Below, piece after piece: positions 34,972 to 45,954 of a stretch of DNA of 64,000 nt. Below the pieces are notes generated by a model that saw only the letters and a program-made list of their open reading frames with translations, was not told where the DNA came from and made no database searches. Each line of letters opens with the position of its first letter. Positions within the stretch are counted from its first letter, which is position 1. Origin of the DNA: Metellina segmentata (lineage: Eukaryota > Arthropoda > Arachnida > Araneae > Tetragnathidae); the NCBI GenBank assembly GCA_947359465.1, contig OX375874.1, forward strand, positions 93,342,172 to 93,406,171, written 5' to 3'. The position numbers and the translations under genes were made by a program.

Positions 34972-36566
34972 GGAAGGTGGGGCACAGCGTTACACGATTT
35001 TTTTATTATCAGTTGTGGCATCAAGATATGCATCTATATGAAGCAAACAAAGCCCTTAAAATGATCTTTGATCTCTTACATACATGTTACATATCATAAA
35101 AATTAATGAGAGTAACATCTATTTCCAGTATTTAATGTTTTGGTAGTAGTGCACATTGTAACACTGTGGATACAGTATTACGTTATAGTAGTAGCTACAG
35201 TAAATACAAAGAATAGGCTTTTATTAAAATTAATTTTAATTGAATCTAGTGATTCTTTAAGCAGGCTTAAAATAAAATACCACTTTTGATAAGCGTACGT
35301 ATAATTGAACAGCTTTAAATGTGAGGAAAACATTAGCAATGATTGTAGCCTACAGTTACAAAGAAGATGATAAAATAAGATTGAAGAAATTGTAAAATTA
35401 TTTTAAATTTTGATAGGAAGTTAAATTGACAGGGAAAATCAACATTTCTGTCTTTCTCATTGTCCCTCCTGATGGAATTGGGAGAGGAAGTTTAGCAATG
35501 ATTTTTGATTTTTCAAATAAATAAACTTCATTTTTTCGTGAAAGTTTATAAGATCGAAAAATTCTTTTGACTTACAAGATTTCAAAATCCACATTGTACT
35601 GATTCACAACTTCCCCAATAGAGTGAATTTTCTTTTTTTTAAGGTGTCCTTCAACAATAGCATAATCATCATTGTTAATTGTTGTCTTTTGCAGCAATGT
35701 AGGATTGCAATTGTGAAAAATAGATGTTGTCACTATCAACATAAGATTATGAATCTTCATCTTTTGTTGATGATATCTCGGTAGGTTTATGCCTCAGGTT
35801 TACTTTGGCTCGCTTCTTGAAAATTTCGTTCTTTTTAGTGTTCAGTGCTTTTTTCCTCTTCAATATTTCCACTGTAATCATATTTTTTAACTAGCGTATC
35901 AGTCAAGATCCAGCAATTCACCCATCATCTATTTTGTGTAATTTTTTGGGGTGGGGCATTAGGGAAAGATCTTACTTCTAAAGAAACTTAAAAAAGATTG
36001 TAAACATCTCATAAAAAGATATGCAAACCTATATGAAGGAAAAGCTTTAGGAAAAATTAACCAATTTATTTATGCTATCATTCATATTTATAATTAAAAT
36101 TTTTTTAATGAAAAATGCAAACGCGAAAGGAAATTTGCATTGTGAAACATATGATTGTTTGTAATGTGTTAATTGGACAAACTATACATGTAACAGTGTT
36201 CCCCATTTCATTCTGTAACACTGTATCCCATCTGACATAGCTTGTAACAAAATTTTTCATGACTACATACTGTGAATTTAGATAATCCATTTTAACTCAA
36301 CAGAACCTAAACACAGTTAGCTTTACTACTAAAATATTATTCATTATAAAATAAGCACACCCCTGAATAAAGAGAATTTAATTACAAACACAAAATTGTA
36401 TATAAAAAATAGAGATTAGCCTATGCAAATATAACTGATGTTGCAAATTCTTCCAAAACACATGGACTCCTGAAAAACAAGATGGCTAACAAGATTGAAA
36501 ACAAATTGGAACTAATTTTGCTACCACTTTAAAATGAAATACACTGTAACACTGTGCCTCACCTTC
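34972..36566. mobile_element. ~1.6-kb inverted-repeat DNA element, decayed
   Basis: GGGGAAGGTGGGGCACAGCG...TTACA at the left and its near-complement TGTAACACTGTGCCTCACCTTCCCC at the right form ~26-base inverted ends. Related TGTAACACTGT motifs recur inside (near 35157, 36188, 36216). A minus-strand 62-residue remnant (35572-35760) may be a transposase tail. No target duplication is obvious. Superfamily unknown, perhaps pogo-like. Confidence 0.6.
35572..35760 (-). pseudogene. Possible transposase C-terminal fragment
   Basis: 62 residues including DDYAIVEGHLKKKKIHSIGEVVNQ. The pattern of a short strand, a lysine run and then I-G-x-V-V loosely resembles the C-terminal domain of pogo-like transposases. 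It lies inside the inverted-repeat element at 34972-36566. A weak call, made on pattern alone. Confidence 0.3.
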
Positions 36567-37894
36567 CCCTACTTTAAAATGAAGTAATACTGTATTCGAA
36601 TTTCACTCGGGTTGAAATGCTTGCCTGTAGATTGAAAAAAAGCGACCAGAATAATAAATTTTTGCTTTCGTAAAAAAATACCGACATCATTTAAGTGCCA
36701 GGAAAATAATTTTGCAACACTTTTCTGAAATTTTTATAATTTATATGAAGATTTGACCGATAAACTCTTTTCAAAACAGGTAGGTCGATTTGACAGCGTT
36801 AAAAAAAAAAAAATCACAGTTTTCAAGAAACTTTTAACGGATATAAGTTACTTAAATAGAGCTTCTACTAGTAAAGTAGGAAACCTTGACCCTTTGTCAC
36901 TAAAACAAGGAATTTTTAATGTTTCAAAAATTCCTGTTCGGATTTTTTCTAACGTTAATATTCTTTCAATAGTGGCAAAATTCCATTTAAAATTTGCTTT
37001 GCGAAACTTGCATGTAGTTTCAATCGAATATTTTGTGTGATTGTTGTTGCGTGCAATGAATAGGAATTACAATTTATTAAAAAAATAAATATTTATTAAA
37101 ATTACAACCATAGAAATCAGGTCGAAATAAAACTGAAAATAAGTCGGCTGAAAACAAAGTTGTTCTGAATATATTATTTTTGCCTTCTATCTTGTGATAT
37201 TCCATAGTTGCCCCAACTGACAACTAAAAATAAACAAAATTTAAAATTGCAAATAAAAAATTGCGAGACAAAAAATCAAAAAATAATATTACTTGCACGT
37301 GATTAAAGTTTTAACGATGAACTCATTTTCTTTGAGCACGCGCTACATTTTAAACTCAGAAATTTAGTTTTGAGAGGAAACCACATTCCTGTTTAAAATG
37401 AAAATGATGTTGTTACTTGCCTATTGAGTGCAGCTTTCAGTAGAACCAAGTATTGTATTTTTATTTGGAACATGGAAAAGAAATGAAGCTTTTAATGAGC
37501 TGATAGTTTTGCGAAGGAAGCCAGTGGTAATTTAAAATGAGCTTCCAGTCTTGGTTCAAAAGGTTTAATGCTGTATCTCTTACATCTTTTTACAAAAAAA
37601 AAATTCTACGACCACGTGTGTTAAACCCAAAAGCGTTCGAGGAAAGTTTATTCATTGATTTCGTAATTACATTTGAAGCTTCAGAGCAAAATTGAGGAAA
37701 ATTAATCGAAATGTATACATGTCGTGTTTAAAAGAAACGCACGGACAGACAAAAAATAATTAATTTCTACCTTACTGTAGTGCTTGCTTGTTCAAATCAT
37801 CTTAATCATTAGTAAGTCCAATTTCACTTGTTATTAATGAATTGCAGTATTTTGTGTCAGGAAAAAAGCAAAAAAAAAAAGCATATCTCTTAAT
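36567..37894. other. Intergenic, nothing recognised
   Basis: AT-rich. The frame at 36753-37040 is lysine-rich low complexity at its start and has no family resemblance. Confidence 0.5.
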
Positions 37895-38108
37895 TTTTAG
37901 AAAAAGTTACTGCCGTTGCCGCGGCCGCCGCCGTATGAATGAAAATTCGCTTTATTCGCTCGTTTCCTAGACGGTTTCCTGAGAAAGTACGCATCAGAAA
38001 ACTACAAAATTAACATTTGTTCTACATTGGACATGGAACATGATGGAGGAGGTATTTTTCCCGATATGGCTATTATTTCAGGGTGCATTAAGTGTCAAAT
38101 GAAAGAAA
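37895..38108 (+). repeat. CCG-rich dispersed repeat, copy 2
   Basis: GTTACTGCCGTTGCCGCGGC, GAAAATTCGCTTTATTCGCT, GACGGTTTCCTGAGAAAGTA and GCATTAAGTGTCAAATG match copy 1 in order and orientation. No terminal repeats were identified. Confidence 0.75.
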
Positions 38109-38301
38109 AGCGAAATTTCTAACGAGTGAGCATAACGTACGAATTTTTAGTCCTTCAGTCGTGAATTTTTTGTAGAGTACCTCTAAACGTGAATTTTTGT
38201 ACATTGCCGAGTATTTTTTAGAAATTTCAATTTGTTTAGTGGTAATATTTTTTTGAAATTCGGGAAAAATCGGGAAATTTTTGTTACACTCTGTTAAAAC
38301 T

Positions 38302-38680
38302 GTCATATCTATAGCTTAAAATACTATTAGTTTTTAAATTTGAAAACATCCCGGGAAACCTTAGAATGTACCCTTTCTTATGGCACAATTATTTTTGAAA
38401 TCGGTCAATAAATAAATTCGATGTGATTAAAAGTTGGTCATACAAATTTCGGAATTTTTTAATCGTAATTTCCGATGCAAAAATATAATTGTCATATCTA
38501 TAGCTTAATACTATTAGTTTTAAAATTCGAAAGTACCACATGAAAGCTTAAAATGTAATCTTTCTTGTGGTATAACTATTTTTAAAATTAGTTTATAAAT
38601 AAATTCGATGCGATGAAAGCATAATTTAAAAATTTCGCAACTGCATATAAGTTTTTCATCGCGGAGATGAAAAGGTTAGA
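38302..38680 (+). repeat. ~190-bp tandem duplication
   Basis: GTCATATCTATAGCTTAA at 38302 recurs at 38491. CTATTAGTTTT, CTTTCTTATGGCACAATTAT (CTTTCTTGTGGTATAACTAT in the second) and AATAAATTCGATGTGAT follow in both. Diverged. Confidence 0.8.
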
Positions 38681-41600
38681 TCGCCGTAGCAACGATTTGG
38701 CCGTTGAAACTCGCTGTGATGCCCCATGACTCGCAACTTGTAAAAATACGTAAACAAAGAAAATTTAAATAATATATTCACTAACTAAAATGTATTTTGT
38801 AAAATATGCAACATTTTATAAAAAATATAATGGTATACTGTTTATTTGTTACTCACAAACGTAAAAACAGACATAAGACGAGAAGTCGGACAGACAGATT
38901 GACGTAGTGAAGTTCAGTCACGAAATTAATGAGAGTACTCACCGTATGCAAAGTTTCATGTAAACCAAGCCGGTTGACATAGATTGCGGATACACAAATA
39001 CCAAACGCGGAAATCACTGTATTACATTAGAATGTCCGCAAACAGATAAATAGCTTGAAAAGAGGAGAAAATATTTAATGTACAAACACTCGTTTCTTAT
39101 TTATATAGATTAAAACCAAAAACATTAATTCAAATATTACAAAAATACAAAATACTCAATTATAATTTCACTTAATTGAATTTTAATTGATGATGAAAAT
39201 TTTCACATATTATAATCCGATTTCAGAACTAAGATCTTGCTTTTGTGCAAAACTTAGATTTTATTTTGAAGCTCTCTAATGATATAATTCTACTTCATTC
39301 CAAATTTCATTTGTCTATGCATAATACTTTAAGATTTATAGCGCGCGCAGAAAGTGAGTGTTGAAAATTCTCATTCTGAGGAAAGTGCTAATTAAATTAA
39401 ATTGAAAGCATTAAAGACGAAATAAGTTTGTCAGAAAAACTTAACTGTAAAGAACTAAAACTAATTTTTTATGCGTTTCTCTTAAAACCAGAATAAAAAC
39501 ATTTCAGAATATCTAAGTTCATTGAAATTGAAAAATCTTCGTTAGCTACCATCAACCTTTTAATAAAATTCATTAAAAGGTCGATGACGCCTAATCATCA
39601 GTGAATTTCAGACTATAAGTAAATGATAGGCGACTTAATAATTCTTCGGGAGAATATTTTAAGCTTTCTCTCTTTTATGTAGAAGAGGGTGTCAAACTAA
39701 ATTCTAACTGGCGTTAAAACCTCTGCCTTCTCGTTTAGATAAACGCAGGTGGACTTTTCAGAAAATTGGTTCACTTATGTTTACAGTGAGAGGAGAAGGT
39801 TTGTTTTAATAGTTTGAAAGAGGCATACGTTTTTCTACACTTTCCAGAAGTATTTTTCTAGCTCTGAGACAGATTATTGACTCGGGTTTTTAAAATTCTG
39901 AAAAGGTTTTTGCCGATATATTACAAACGCAGTTTTTAATGTTTGCTTAAAAATTTTGTTTTGACCCAAATTTCGTTTCTTATAATGTTTGTTTTCGGTA
40001 AACTCTACATTAAATAAATAATCAACAAACGAAAACTTTTGGTATTTAACGTAACACTCCTTTGCCCATTTCACATTCAGTTGGCGAAAATGTAGACGCT
40101 GTACCAGACAGCAGACATTTTAAATCTCGGAACTTGTGAAATAATTTTTACAAACTCGATTCTTACAACGAAATATGATCCTTGTTTTTAGATGTGTTAA
40201 ATCAAGGCCTCCTTTAGTTAATTCTTATGTATCACAAAAAAAGTTTTCGCAAGCACTTGAGTGGAAGTCTTAAAAATGCAGTAACCACCAAAACTGCAGA
40301 ACCCACAAGATGATCAAGTGCGACGTCATTTCAGTGATAAATGTCCTTGTCAAATATTCTATTTTAAGAAATAAATTGAATATAACTCTTTAAATGTCAA
40401 ACTACTTCCACGCTTAAAACCCACGCCTGCCTTCTGTTCTATCGACCCACCGAATTTCTTGAAACCTGCCACCCACAATATTTCTTTCAGTTTATTTTTA
40501 TAGTTCGTTGTTCTAGATTCATAGAATATTCTTTAAAATAGAGACAAAAAGTTAAGAAATGTTCTACATTCTTCAAACTAGTTTTAGGCATTCATTGAAA
40601 AGTTGTTTTAGTGATTGTCATTATTGCCATTCAACAGAGAATCCTGTATATTGCATCTACCGAACTTCGTCAATGTTTATACTTAACTAAAATAAAAGGG
40701 CTAAACGGAATGTTTTTAAATTTTGATTGAAATATTTATTTAGCTTAAGTGTTGAATTTTTTACTTTGGGCTTTTGTTCTCCGAAATGAATTCCTGATTA
40801 CAACACTGCGGCATCCAAATATCATCACTGAATGTAAAAAGAATTCAGAATATTGAAATAAAAAGATGAAACCTTTTAAAATCGAACCAACCTGGGTGTT
40901 AGAATACATTGTTATTGATATACAATTAATTAATTTTCAAAATTAGCTTGAAACGGCATGACATTGCTTTGAAAACGATGCATATTGTTGCACCGTTAGA
41001 AATAATTGAAAATTCGAAAGAAGAAAATTTTATGGGTTATTTCACGAAAAGAGAAAATAAAAAGCAAAGTAGTATGAATGTAATGCATAGATGTGTTGAT
41101 GTGTTTTGGATCCCACGGCCCCCAAGGAGCCAGCTTGACAATTTGAACCTGGTGGTTAAGGTGGTTTTTACAGGATTCTTGAGAGTGAGAGAGAATATAT
41201 TTTCTCTTAAGAGTTTTTGGGCTTGATTAAGGTATGTTTTGAGAAAGGTTTTTAAATTTGTTTTCTCTTTTTGATTAGCTTCTTAATTTCAATGTGGAGG
41301 TAAATTTATTTAGCAGATGTTATTGTTTAAAGGATTTATTTTTTGCATGTAGGATCTGATTTGCAATGTTAATGGTGACTTCATATATTTTTTCTGGGCT
41401 TTCTATCTGATGGGATTGCGTGGTATGTGGTACAGTTAAGTTAACAGTAGAATGCATAAACGTTAAATAGGATAATAGACATAGTTTATATTATTGGATT
41501 GGTTACAAAAAGCTTCTAGAAAGTTCAAGTTGATATTATAGAAAAGAAAGAACAAAATGTAAAAATCTAAATGAAAACGTAAGGTTAAATGTCGTCTCAA

Positions 41601-42239
41601 ATCAAAATCAATGGCATTTTTGAACTTGGAACTGTTTTATTTTTATTCTCTGTCACATTTTTATTGCATGCACAGTTCAGTACGTTGCAATATTTTCTAC
41701 CTTTTAATGCAACGCTAGTATCTACATAAACTGAAAAAAAAAAGAAAAATATTCTAATAAACTCTCGTGTTATTCAGAGAAAGAGAACTCATAAAAGCTG
41801 CCCATTTACACCTGCCTTTTACTCAAAGAAGGCAGGAAAAAACACGCGTAATTCATATTTTAGTGCAGTGATAGCGAACTGTAAAAACTTTTATGTTTTT
41901 GATAAATGCCTCAATTCAGACGAGAAAGGTACACATCAAAAACCTGCAAACAATAAAATTAATGTTTTAGTGAAAACATTGGTTTTATATACCTATATAT
42001 ATATAAGAGACTCGGTTTAAATGTGTGCTCAGAGTTCTAAATGCTCCGCTTGGTCTGAGAAACAAGTGCGCTGTAAATGTTTAAAATCCAAAATAGTAGT
42101 TAACAATCCAAAAATGAGTAGTAGTTTCAGATCTAATATGATATTTTGAAAACTTATCATTCCATTCAATATCATTCGAATAATATATCAGATTGACCTT
42201 GTGATGAGAACATCTATTTATTCCGAAAACAATTTTTGC
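38681..42239. other. Intergenic, nothing recognised
   Basis: About 3.5 kb of AT-rich DNA before the SINE cluster. The frame at 40948-41226 (+) shows no known domain. A short TA microsatellite lies near 41993-42004. Confidence 0.5.
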
Positions 42240-42322
42240 ATATTTCCATTCGGGATTGATCCCGGTCCATCGCCAATAGTCCGTTGTGTTATCCCAATGT
42301 GAAGTTCATTAACTACCTACCG
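42240..42322 (+). mobile_element. SINE 3' fragment at the edge of the SINE cluster
   Basis: Reads TTCGGGATTGATCCCGGTCC, then CAATAGTCCGTTGTGTTATC and an ACTACCTACC tail. Only the last ~80 bases of the body remain. Confidence 0.7.
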
Positions 42323-42325
42323 AAG

Positions 42326-42641
42326 GCGACCAACCGGTATAGTGGTTAAGGTGTTAGCCTCTAGATCCGAAGGTTCCTGGTTCGAATCCGGGTTCGGGCA
42401 TGGATGTTTGTAAGCGTATGGTGTAGAGGCGGCTGGTGCACTCACGTTGGGTTGGTGTGGAAGTTTGGAGAGTGGGGTGCCAGCTCAGGTCTTGCTTCGT
42501 CATCTGACCGTAGCTCAAAATTACGAGGCGTTGTCCTCGGATCTTTCACTTAAGGGACTGATCCCGGACCGTCCTCAATAGCCCGTTGTGTTGCTCTAGT
42601 ACGACATTAACTAAAATTAACATTACCATTACCTACCTACC
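42326..42641 (+). mobile_element. Full-length tRNA-derived SINE
   Basis: The clearest example of the family. tRNA-like head with A box TAGTGGTTAAGG and B box GGTTCGAATCC, body from GGCGGCTGGTGCA to TAGTACGACATTAA, and a mixed ATTACC/ACCTACC tail. Confidence 0.9.
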
Positions 42642-42652
42642 AAAAACAATTG

Positions 42653-42845
42653 TCACGTTGGGTTGGCGTGGAAGTTTGGAGAGTGGGGTGCCAGCTCAGG
42701 TGTTGCTTCGTCATCTGACCGTGGTTCAAAATTACGAGGTGTTGTCCTCGGATCTTTCCCTTAAGGGACTGATTCCGGACCGTCGTCAATAGCCCGTTGT
42801 GTTGCTCTAGTACGACGTTAACTAAAATTACCATTACCATTACCG
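42653..42845 (+). mobile_element. SINE, 5'-truncated, with 10-bp target duplication
   Basis: Starts in mid-body (CACGTTGGGTTGGCGTGG) and ends with ATTACC repeats. AAAACAATTG occurs on both sides (42643-42652, 42846-42855). Truncation at the 5' end with a target duplication fits LINE-driven target-primed insertion. Confidence 0.85.
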
Positions 42846-42959
42846 AAAACAATTGATCTAAAATTCATAAATATACAATCAATTATTCGTTTTTGAACTC
42901 TTTGTTTTTCAGCAGGATTTAAACTTCGATTTTCTAACTTTTCAGGGAATTTTCAGATG

Positions 42960-43162
42960 GTTGGTAGGTAGTTAAATTAGCGTAAAATTGGAGAAACAAA
43001 TCGGGCTATTAGCGATGGTCCGGGATCAATCAAGAAATATCTATAAACGTGACCTATGAGAAAGAAATGAAAAATGTTCGTTTATATCTCCTCGATGACT
43101 GTGACAACACCTCGTCATTTAGAACCACGGTCAGATGACGAGATCAATACCTGAGCTGTGGA
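42960..43162 (-). mobile_element. Degenerate SINE with unrelated internal segment
   Basis: A reverse tail and end of body (AACAAATCGGGCTATTAGCG, GGTCCGGGATCAATC) is followed by ~60 bases of other sequence. The body then resumes (GACAACACCTCGTCATTTAG...CACGGTCAGATGACGAG). Confidence 0.65.
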
Positions 43163-43317
43163 TTTTTAGAAGGCATCTGTTAATATTTTAGTTTCCGACC
43201 AAAGATATTTCTGTTTGCTAACATCAGGATTTTTCTTCAAATAATATGGAATAGTCACATAGCGATTTGAAACTTTTGATTTCCTAATTCATGAAATTGC
43301 CCCGAAAGCCCGGTAAT

Positions 43318-43436
43318 TGGTAATTTTTTAATTAACGTCGTACTAGAGCAACACAACGGGCTATTGACAACGGTACGGGATCAGTCCCCTGTGGACAACA
43401 TCACGTAATTTTGAACCACGGTCAGATGACGAATTT
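43318..43436 (-). mobile_element. SINE 3' fragment
   Basis: GGTAATTTTTTAATTAACGT through GTCAGATGACGAA. It ends where the next, plus-strand SINE head begins. Confidence 0.75.
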
Positions 43437-43724
43437 GGACCGGTAATGGACTAGCAACAGGTAGGTTGTAAGTTCGCATCCATACAAAGACCGTCGTGTA
43501 CAGAGGGGGCTGGTGCACGTTAAATCTTTCGTGGCCTCAAAAGTCCTCGCTTTGGAGTGGTGTGGAGGTTTGGAGTGTGGGGTGCCTGCTCAGGTCGTCA
43601 CCTGACCGTGGTTCAAAATTAAGTGGTGCTGTTCTCATAACTTTCCCTTTGGGATTGATACCGGACCGTCGTCAATAGCCCATTCTGTAGCTCCAGTATG
43701 ACGTTAAAATACCTACCTACCAAA
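43437..43724 (+). mobile_element. SINE with type 2 head
   Basis: Head ACCGGTAATGGACTAGCAAC...GGTTGTAAGTTCGCATCC, then ACAAAGACCGTCGTGTACAG. The body begins at GGCTGGTGCACGTTAAATCT and the tail is ACCTACCTACC. The ACAAAGACCGTCG link is shared with the truncated copy at 154-392. Confidence 0.75.
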
Positions 43725-44207
43725 TTCAGGGGTTGATCTCCGATCGTCACCAGCCGACCAACCGGCATAGTGGTTAAGGTGTTAGCCTCTAGATCGGAAG
43801 GTTGCTGGTTCAAATCCTGGTGGATGTTTGTAAGAGTATGGTGTAGAGGCGGCTGGTGCACCTTAAATCTGTCCTGGTCGAAAGTCCTCACGTTGGGTTG
43901 GTGTGGAAGTCTGGAGAGTGGGGTGCCAGCTCAGGTGTTGCCTCGTCATCTGACCGTGGTTCAAAATTACGAGGTGTTGTCCTCGGATCTTTCCCTTAAG
44001 GGATTGATCCCGGACCGTCGTCAATAGCCCGTTGTGTTGCTCTAGTATGACATTATCTAAAATTAACATTACCATTACTTACCGGACCGTCGTCAATAGC
44101 CCGTTGTGTTGCTATCGTACGACATGAACTAAAAATTACCAATTACCGATCGTCACCAATAGCTCGTTGTGTAGCTCTAGTGTGACGTTTATCAAACAAA
44201 TACCAAA
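43725..44207 (+). mobile_element. SINE relic split by a later SINE insertion
   Basis: The old SINE end reads AATTCAGGGGTTGATCTCCG up to 43752. It resumes at 44147 and continues AATAGCTCGTTGTGTAGCTC to an AAATACC tail. The break is marked by the 12-base duplication CGATCGTCACCA (43741-43752 and 44147-44158). Confidence 0.8.
43753..44146 (+). mobile_element. Nested SINE plus extra 3' tail, 12-bp target duplication
   Basis: A full-length SINE (43753 to ~44080) runs directly into a second, partial 3' end (ACCGGACCGTCGTCAATAGC...ACCAATTAC, to 44146). Both sit inside one 12-base target duplication, so the piece probably inserted as a single unit with a dimeric tail. Confidence 0.8.
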
Positions 44208-44334
44208 TAACTGTTTCATGAAATCAAGTAACACTTATAATTTCTGATCACAAAATTAAAAGAGAAAACTTCCTGTAAGCAGTTGTGATAACTAAGAATT
44301 TTTCTAAAATTTATTTTATTAGTGTAAATAACTG

Positions 44335-44492
44335 GTAATTTTTAATTAACGTCGTTCTAGAGCAACACAACGGGCTATTGACGGCGATCCACGATTAATC
44401 CTTTTAAGAAAAAGAACCGAGAACAACATCACGTAATTTTGAACCATGGTCAGATGACAATACAATACCTGAGCTGGCACCCCACTCTCTTT
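44335..44492 (-). mobile_element. SINE 3' fragment, unit 1 of a promoter-proximal duplication
   Basis: GGTAATTTTTAATTAACGTC through CTGAGCTGGCACCCCACTCT, ending abruptly at CTTTGTGTAAAA. The same breakpoint occurs in the copy at 44718-45225, showing that the two derive from one ancestor. Confidence 0.8.
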
Positions 44493-44717
44493 GTGTAAAA
44501 AAAAGTTAAAACTAACAAAAAAAGGAACTTCCAAAATTTTTTCTAAGTTCTAAATTTTTCTAAAATTAGTTTTTAACTAATTTTTATCAGGTAATTGGAA
44601 GAACAAATTTAAAAACGAACGTTGCAAAGCATCATCTTTTTTGGAAATATTAGCGGGAAAAACGAGTGTTCTTTTTCACACACTCTTTCGAATCTCTTCG
44701 AAAGTTCAGATTGCTAT

Positions 44718-45225
44718 GGTAATTGGTAATTTTTAATTAACGTCATACAAGAGCAACACAACGGGCTATTGACGACAGTCCGGGATCATTCTCCTAGGGT
44801 AAAGATTCGAGGACAACACCGCCGACCAACCGGTATAGTGGTTAAGGTGTTAGCCTCTAGATCGGAAGGTTCCTGGTTCGAATCCGGGTTCGGGCATGGA
44901 TGTTTGTAAACGGATGGTGTAGAGGCGGCTGGTGCACCTTAAATCTGTCGTGGTCGAAAGTCCTCACGTTGGGTTGGCGTGGAAGTTTGGAGAGTGGTGT
45001 GCCATCTCAGGTGTTGCTTCGTCATCTGACCGTGGTTCAAAATTACGAGGTGTTGTCCTCGGATCTTTCCCTTAAGGGACTGATCCCGGACCGTCGTCAA
45101 TAGCCCGTTGTGTTGCTCTAGTACGACGTTAACTAAAAATTACCAATTACCGAGGACAACACCAGGTAATTATGAACCACGGTTAGAAGACGAGGCAACA
45201 CCTGAGCTGGCACCCTATTCTCTTT
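44718..45225 (-). mobile_element. SINE 3' fragment, unit 2, split by nested SINE
   Basis: Reverse fragment with the same CTTTGTG breakpoint as 44335-44492. It is interrupted at 44820 by a plus-strand SINE and resumes at 45151 after the repeated CGAGGACAACACC. Confidence 0.85.
44821..45150 (+). mobile_element. Full-length SINE nested in a SINE, 13-bp target duplication
   Basis: 330 bp from GCCGACCAACCGG to the tail ATTACCAATTAC, flanked by CGAGGACAACACC at 44808-44820 and 45151-45163. The intact A box (TAGTGGTTAAGG), B box (GGTTCGAATCC) and exact duplication mark it as one of the younger copies. Confidence 0.92.
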
Positions 45226-45459
45226 GTGTAAAAAAATTTAAAAACTGACAGAAAAAGGAACTTCCAAAATTTTTTCTATGTTCTAAATTTTTCCAAAATT
45301 AGTTTTTAATTAATTTTTATCAAGTATTTGGAGGAACAATATTTAAAAACGAACGTTGCAAAGCATCATTTTCTTTAAATGTTCGTGGAAAAAACAGGTG
45401 CTCTTTTTCACACACTCTTTCGAATCTTTTCGAAAGCTCAGATTTCTGTGAATTCGACT

Positions 45460-45830
45460 ATAGATTATCGACTTCGCAGAATTGGCTGCTGTCTGCGAAA
45501 ACTTACTTGTCACGTCAGACAATCGAATAATCTACCAAAGAAACTACAACAAAGCGTGTAAATCCACCTGCTTTGTAATATGGTGGAGGCCCCCTTCCGC
45601 AACTCGCGCATTCGTCGGCAAAGGAAACGGCATCGACCGCGCAACTTGGACAGGAGTAATGTTACGACCACCCCTTCATTCTCACCGCTCAGCGCGCGCA
45701 AAAAAATTGGCATTAGCAGTCAGCTGGTTCTCCCTGTTGTGTGTGCTGAGACGAAACAGAAAGCGAGTGCAGTCGCACCCGACTCTGCGGACCTGGACTT
45801 CAATGCTGTGTCCTCCGAGCACATCGGAGG
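45460..45830 (+). promoter_or_regulatory. CERK: Probable CERK promoter and 5' UTR
   Basis: GC-rich and CpG-rich relative to its AT-rich surroundings (for example the CGCGCGC stretch near 45690), ending at the CERK start. No convincing TATA box was seen. Long overlapping open frames here are out of frame with exon 1 and look like composition artefacts. The transcription start cannot be placed from sequence alone. Confidence 0.45.
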
Positions 45831-45954
45831 ATGGCTTCTGACCACCCCGACCAGAGTTTCATTCACAGCGGCATTTTCACCACAAAAAGGGACAGGATTA
45901 ATTTGATTTTGACTAAGGAATGTGTTTCGTGGGAAATCGAAAATGTTCCCAAAT
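45831..45954 (+). CDS. CERK: CERK coding exon 1 (start of PH-like domain)
   Basis: Encodes residues 1-41 plus one base. The segment SFIHSGIFTTKRD...CVSWEIE parallels the start of the vertebrate CERK PH domain (SVLWVKQQRC...ALLRWW). The donor is AAAT|GTAAGT. No other in-frame ATG lies between the upstream TGA (45747) and this start. Confidence 0.85.

Larger units (their letters stand above)
44335..45455. repeat. Tandem duplication next to the CERK promoter
   Basis: 44335-44713 and 44718-45455 share the same order: reverse SINE fragment, CTTTGTGTAAAA junction, AGGAACTTCCAAAATTTTTT, AAAACGAACGTTGCAAAGCA and TTTTTCACACACTCTTTCGA. Unit 2 is longer only because of the nested SINE. Each ancestral unit is ~380-395 bp. 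Confidence 0.9.

Noticed and set aside
42336..42400. tRNA gene
   Set aside because: A and B boxes are present, but the sequence cannot form a proper acceptor stem and continues into the SINE body. The same holds for other SINE heads.
42586..45103. Open frames such as those ending LSSDLSLKGLIPDRRQ in several copies
   Set aside because: These are conceptual translations of the SINE body, repeated wherever a SINE lies. Likely to be mis-called as proteins in automated annotation.
45482..45906. Two overlapping plus-strand frames over the CERK promoter (119 and 108 residues)
   Set aside because: They are out of frame with CERK exon 1, have biased low-complexity composition and follow the local GC rise. 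No motif supports them.
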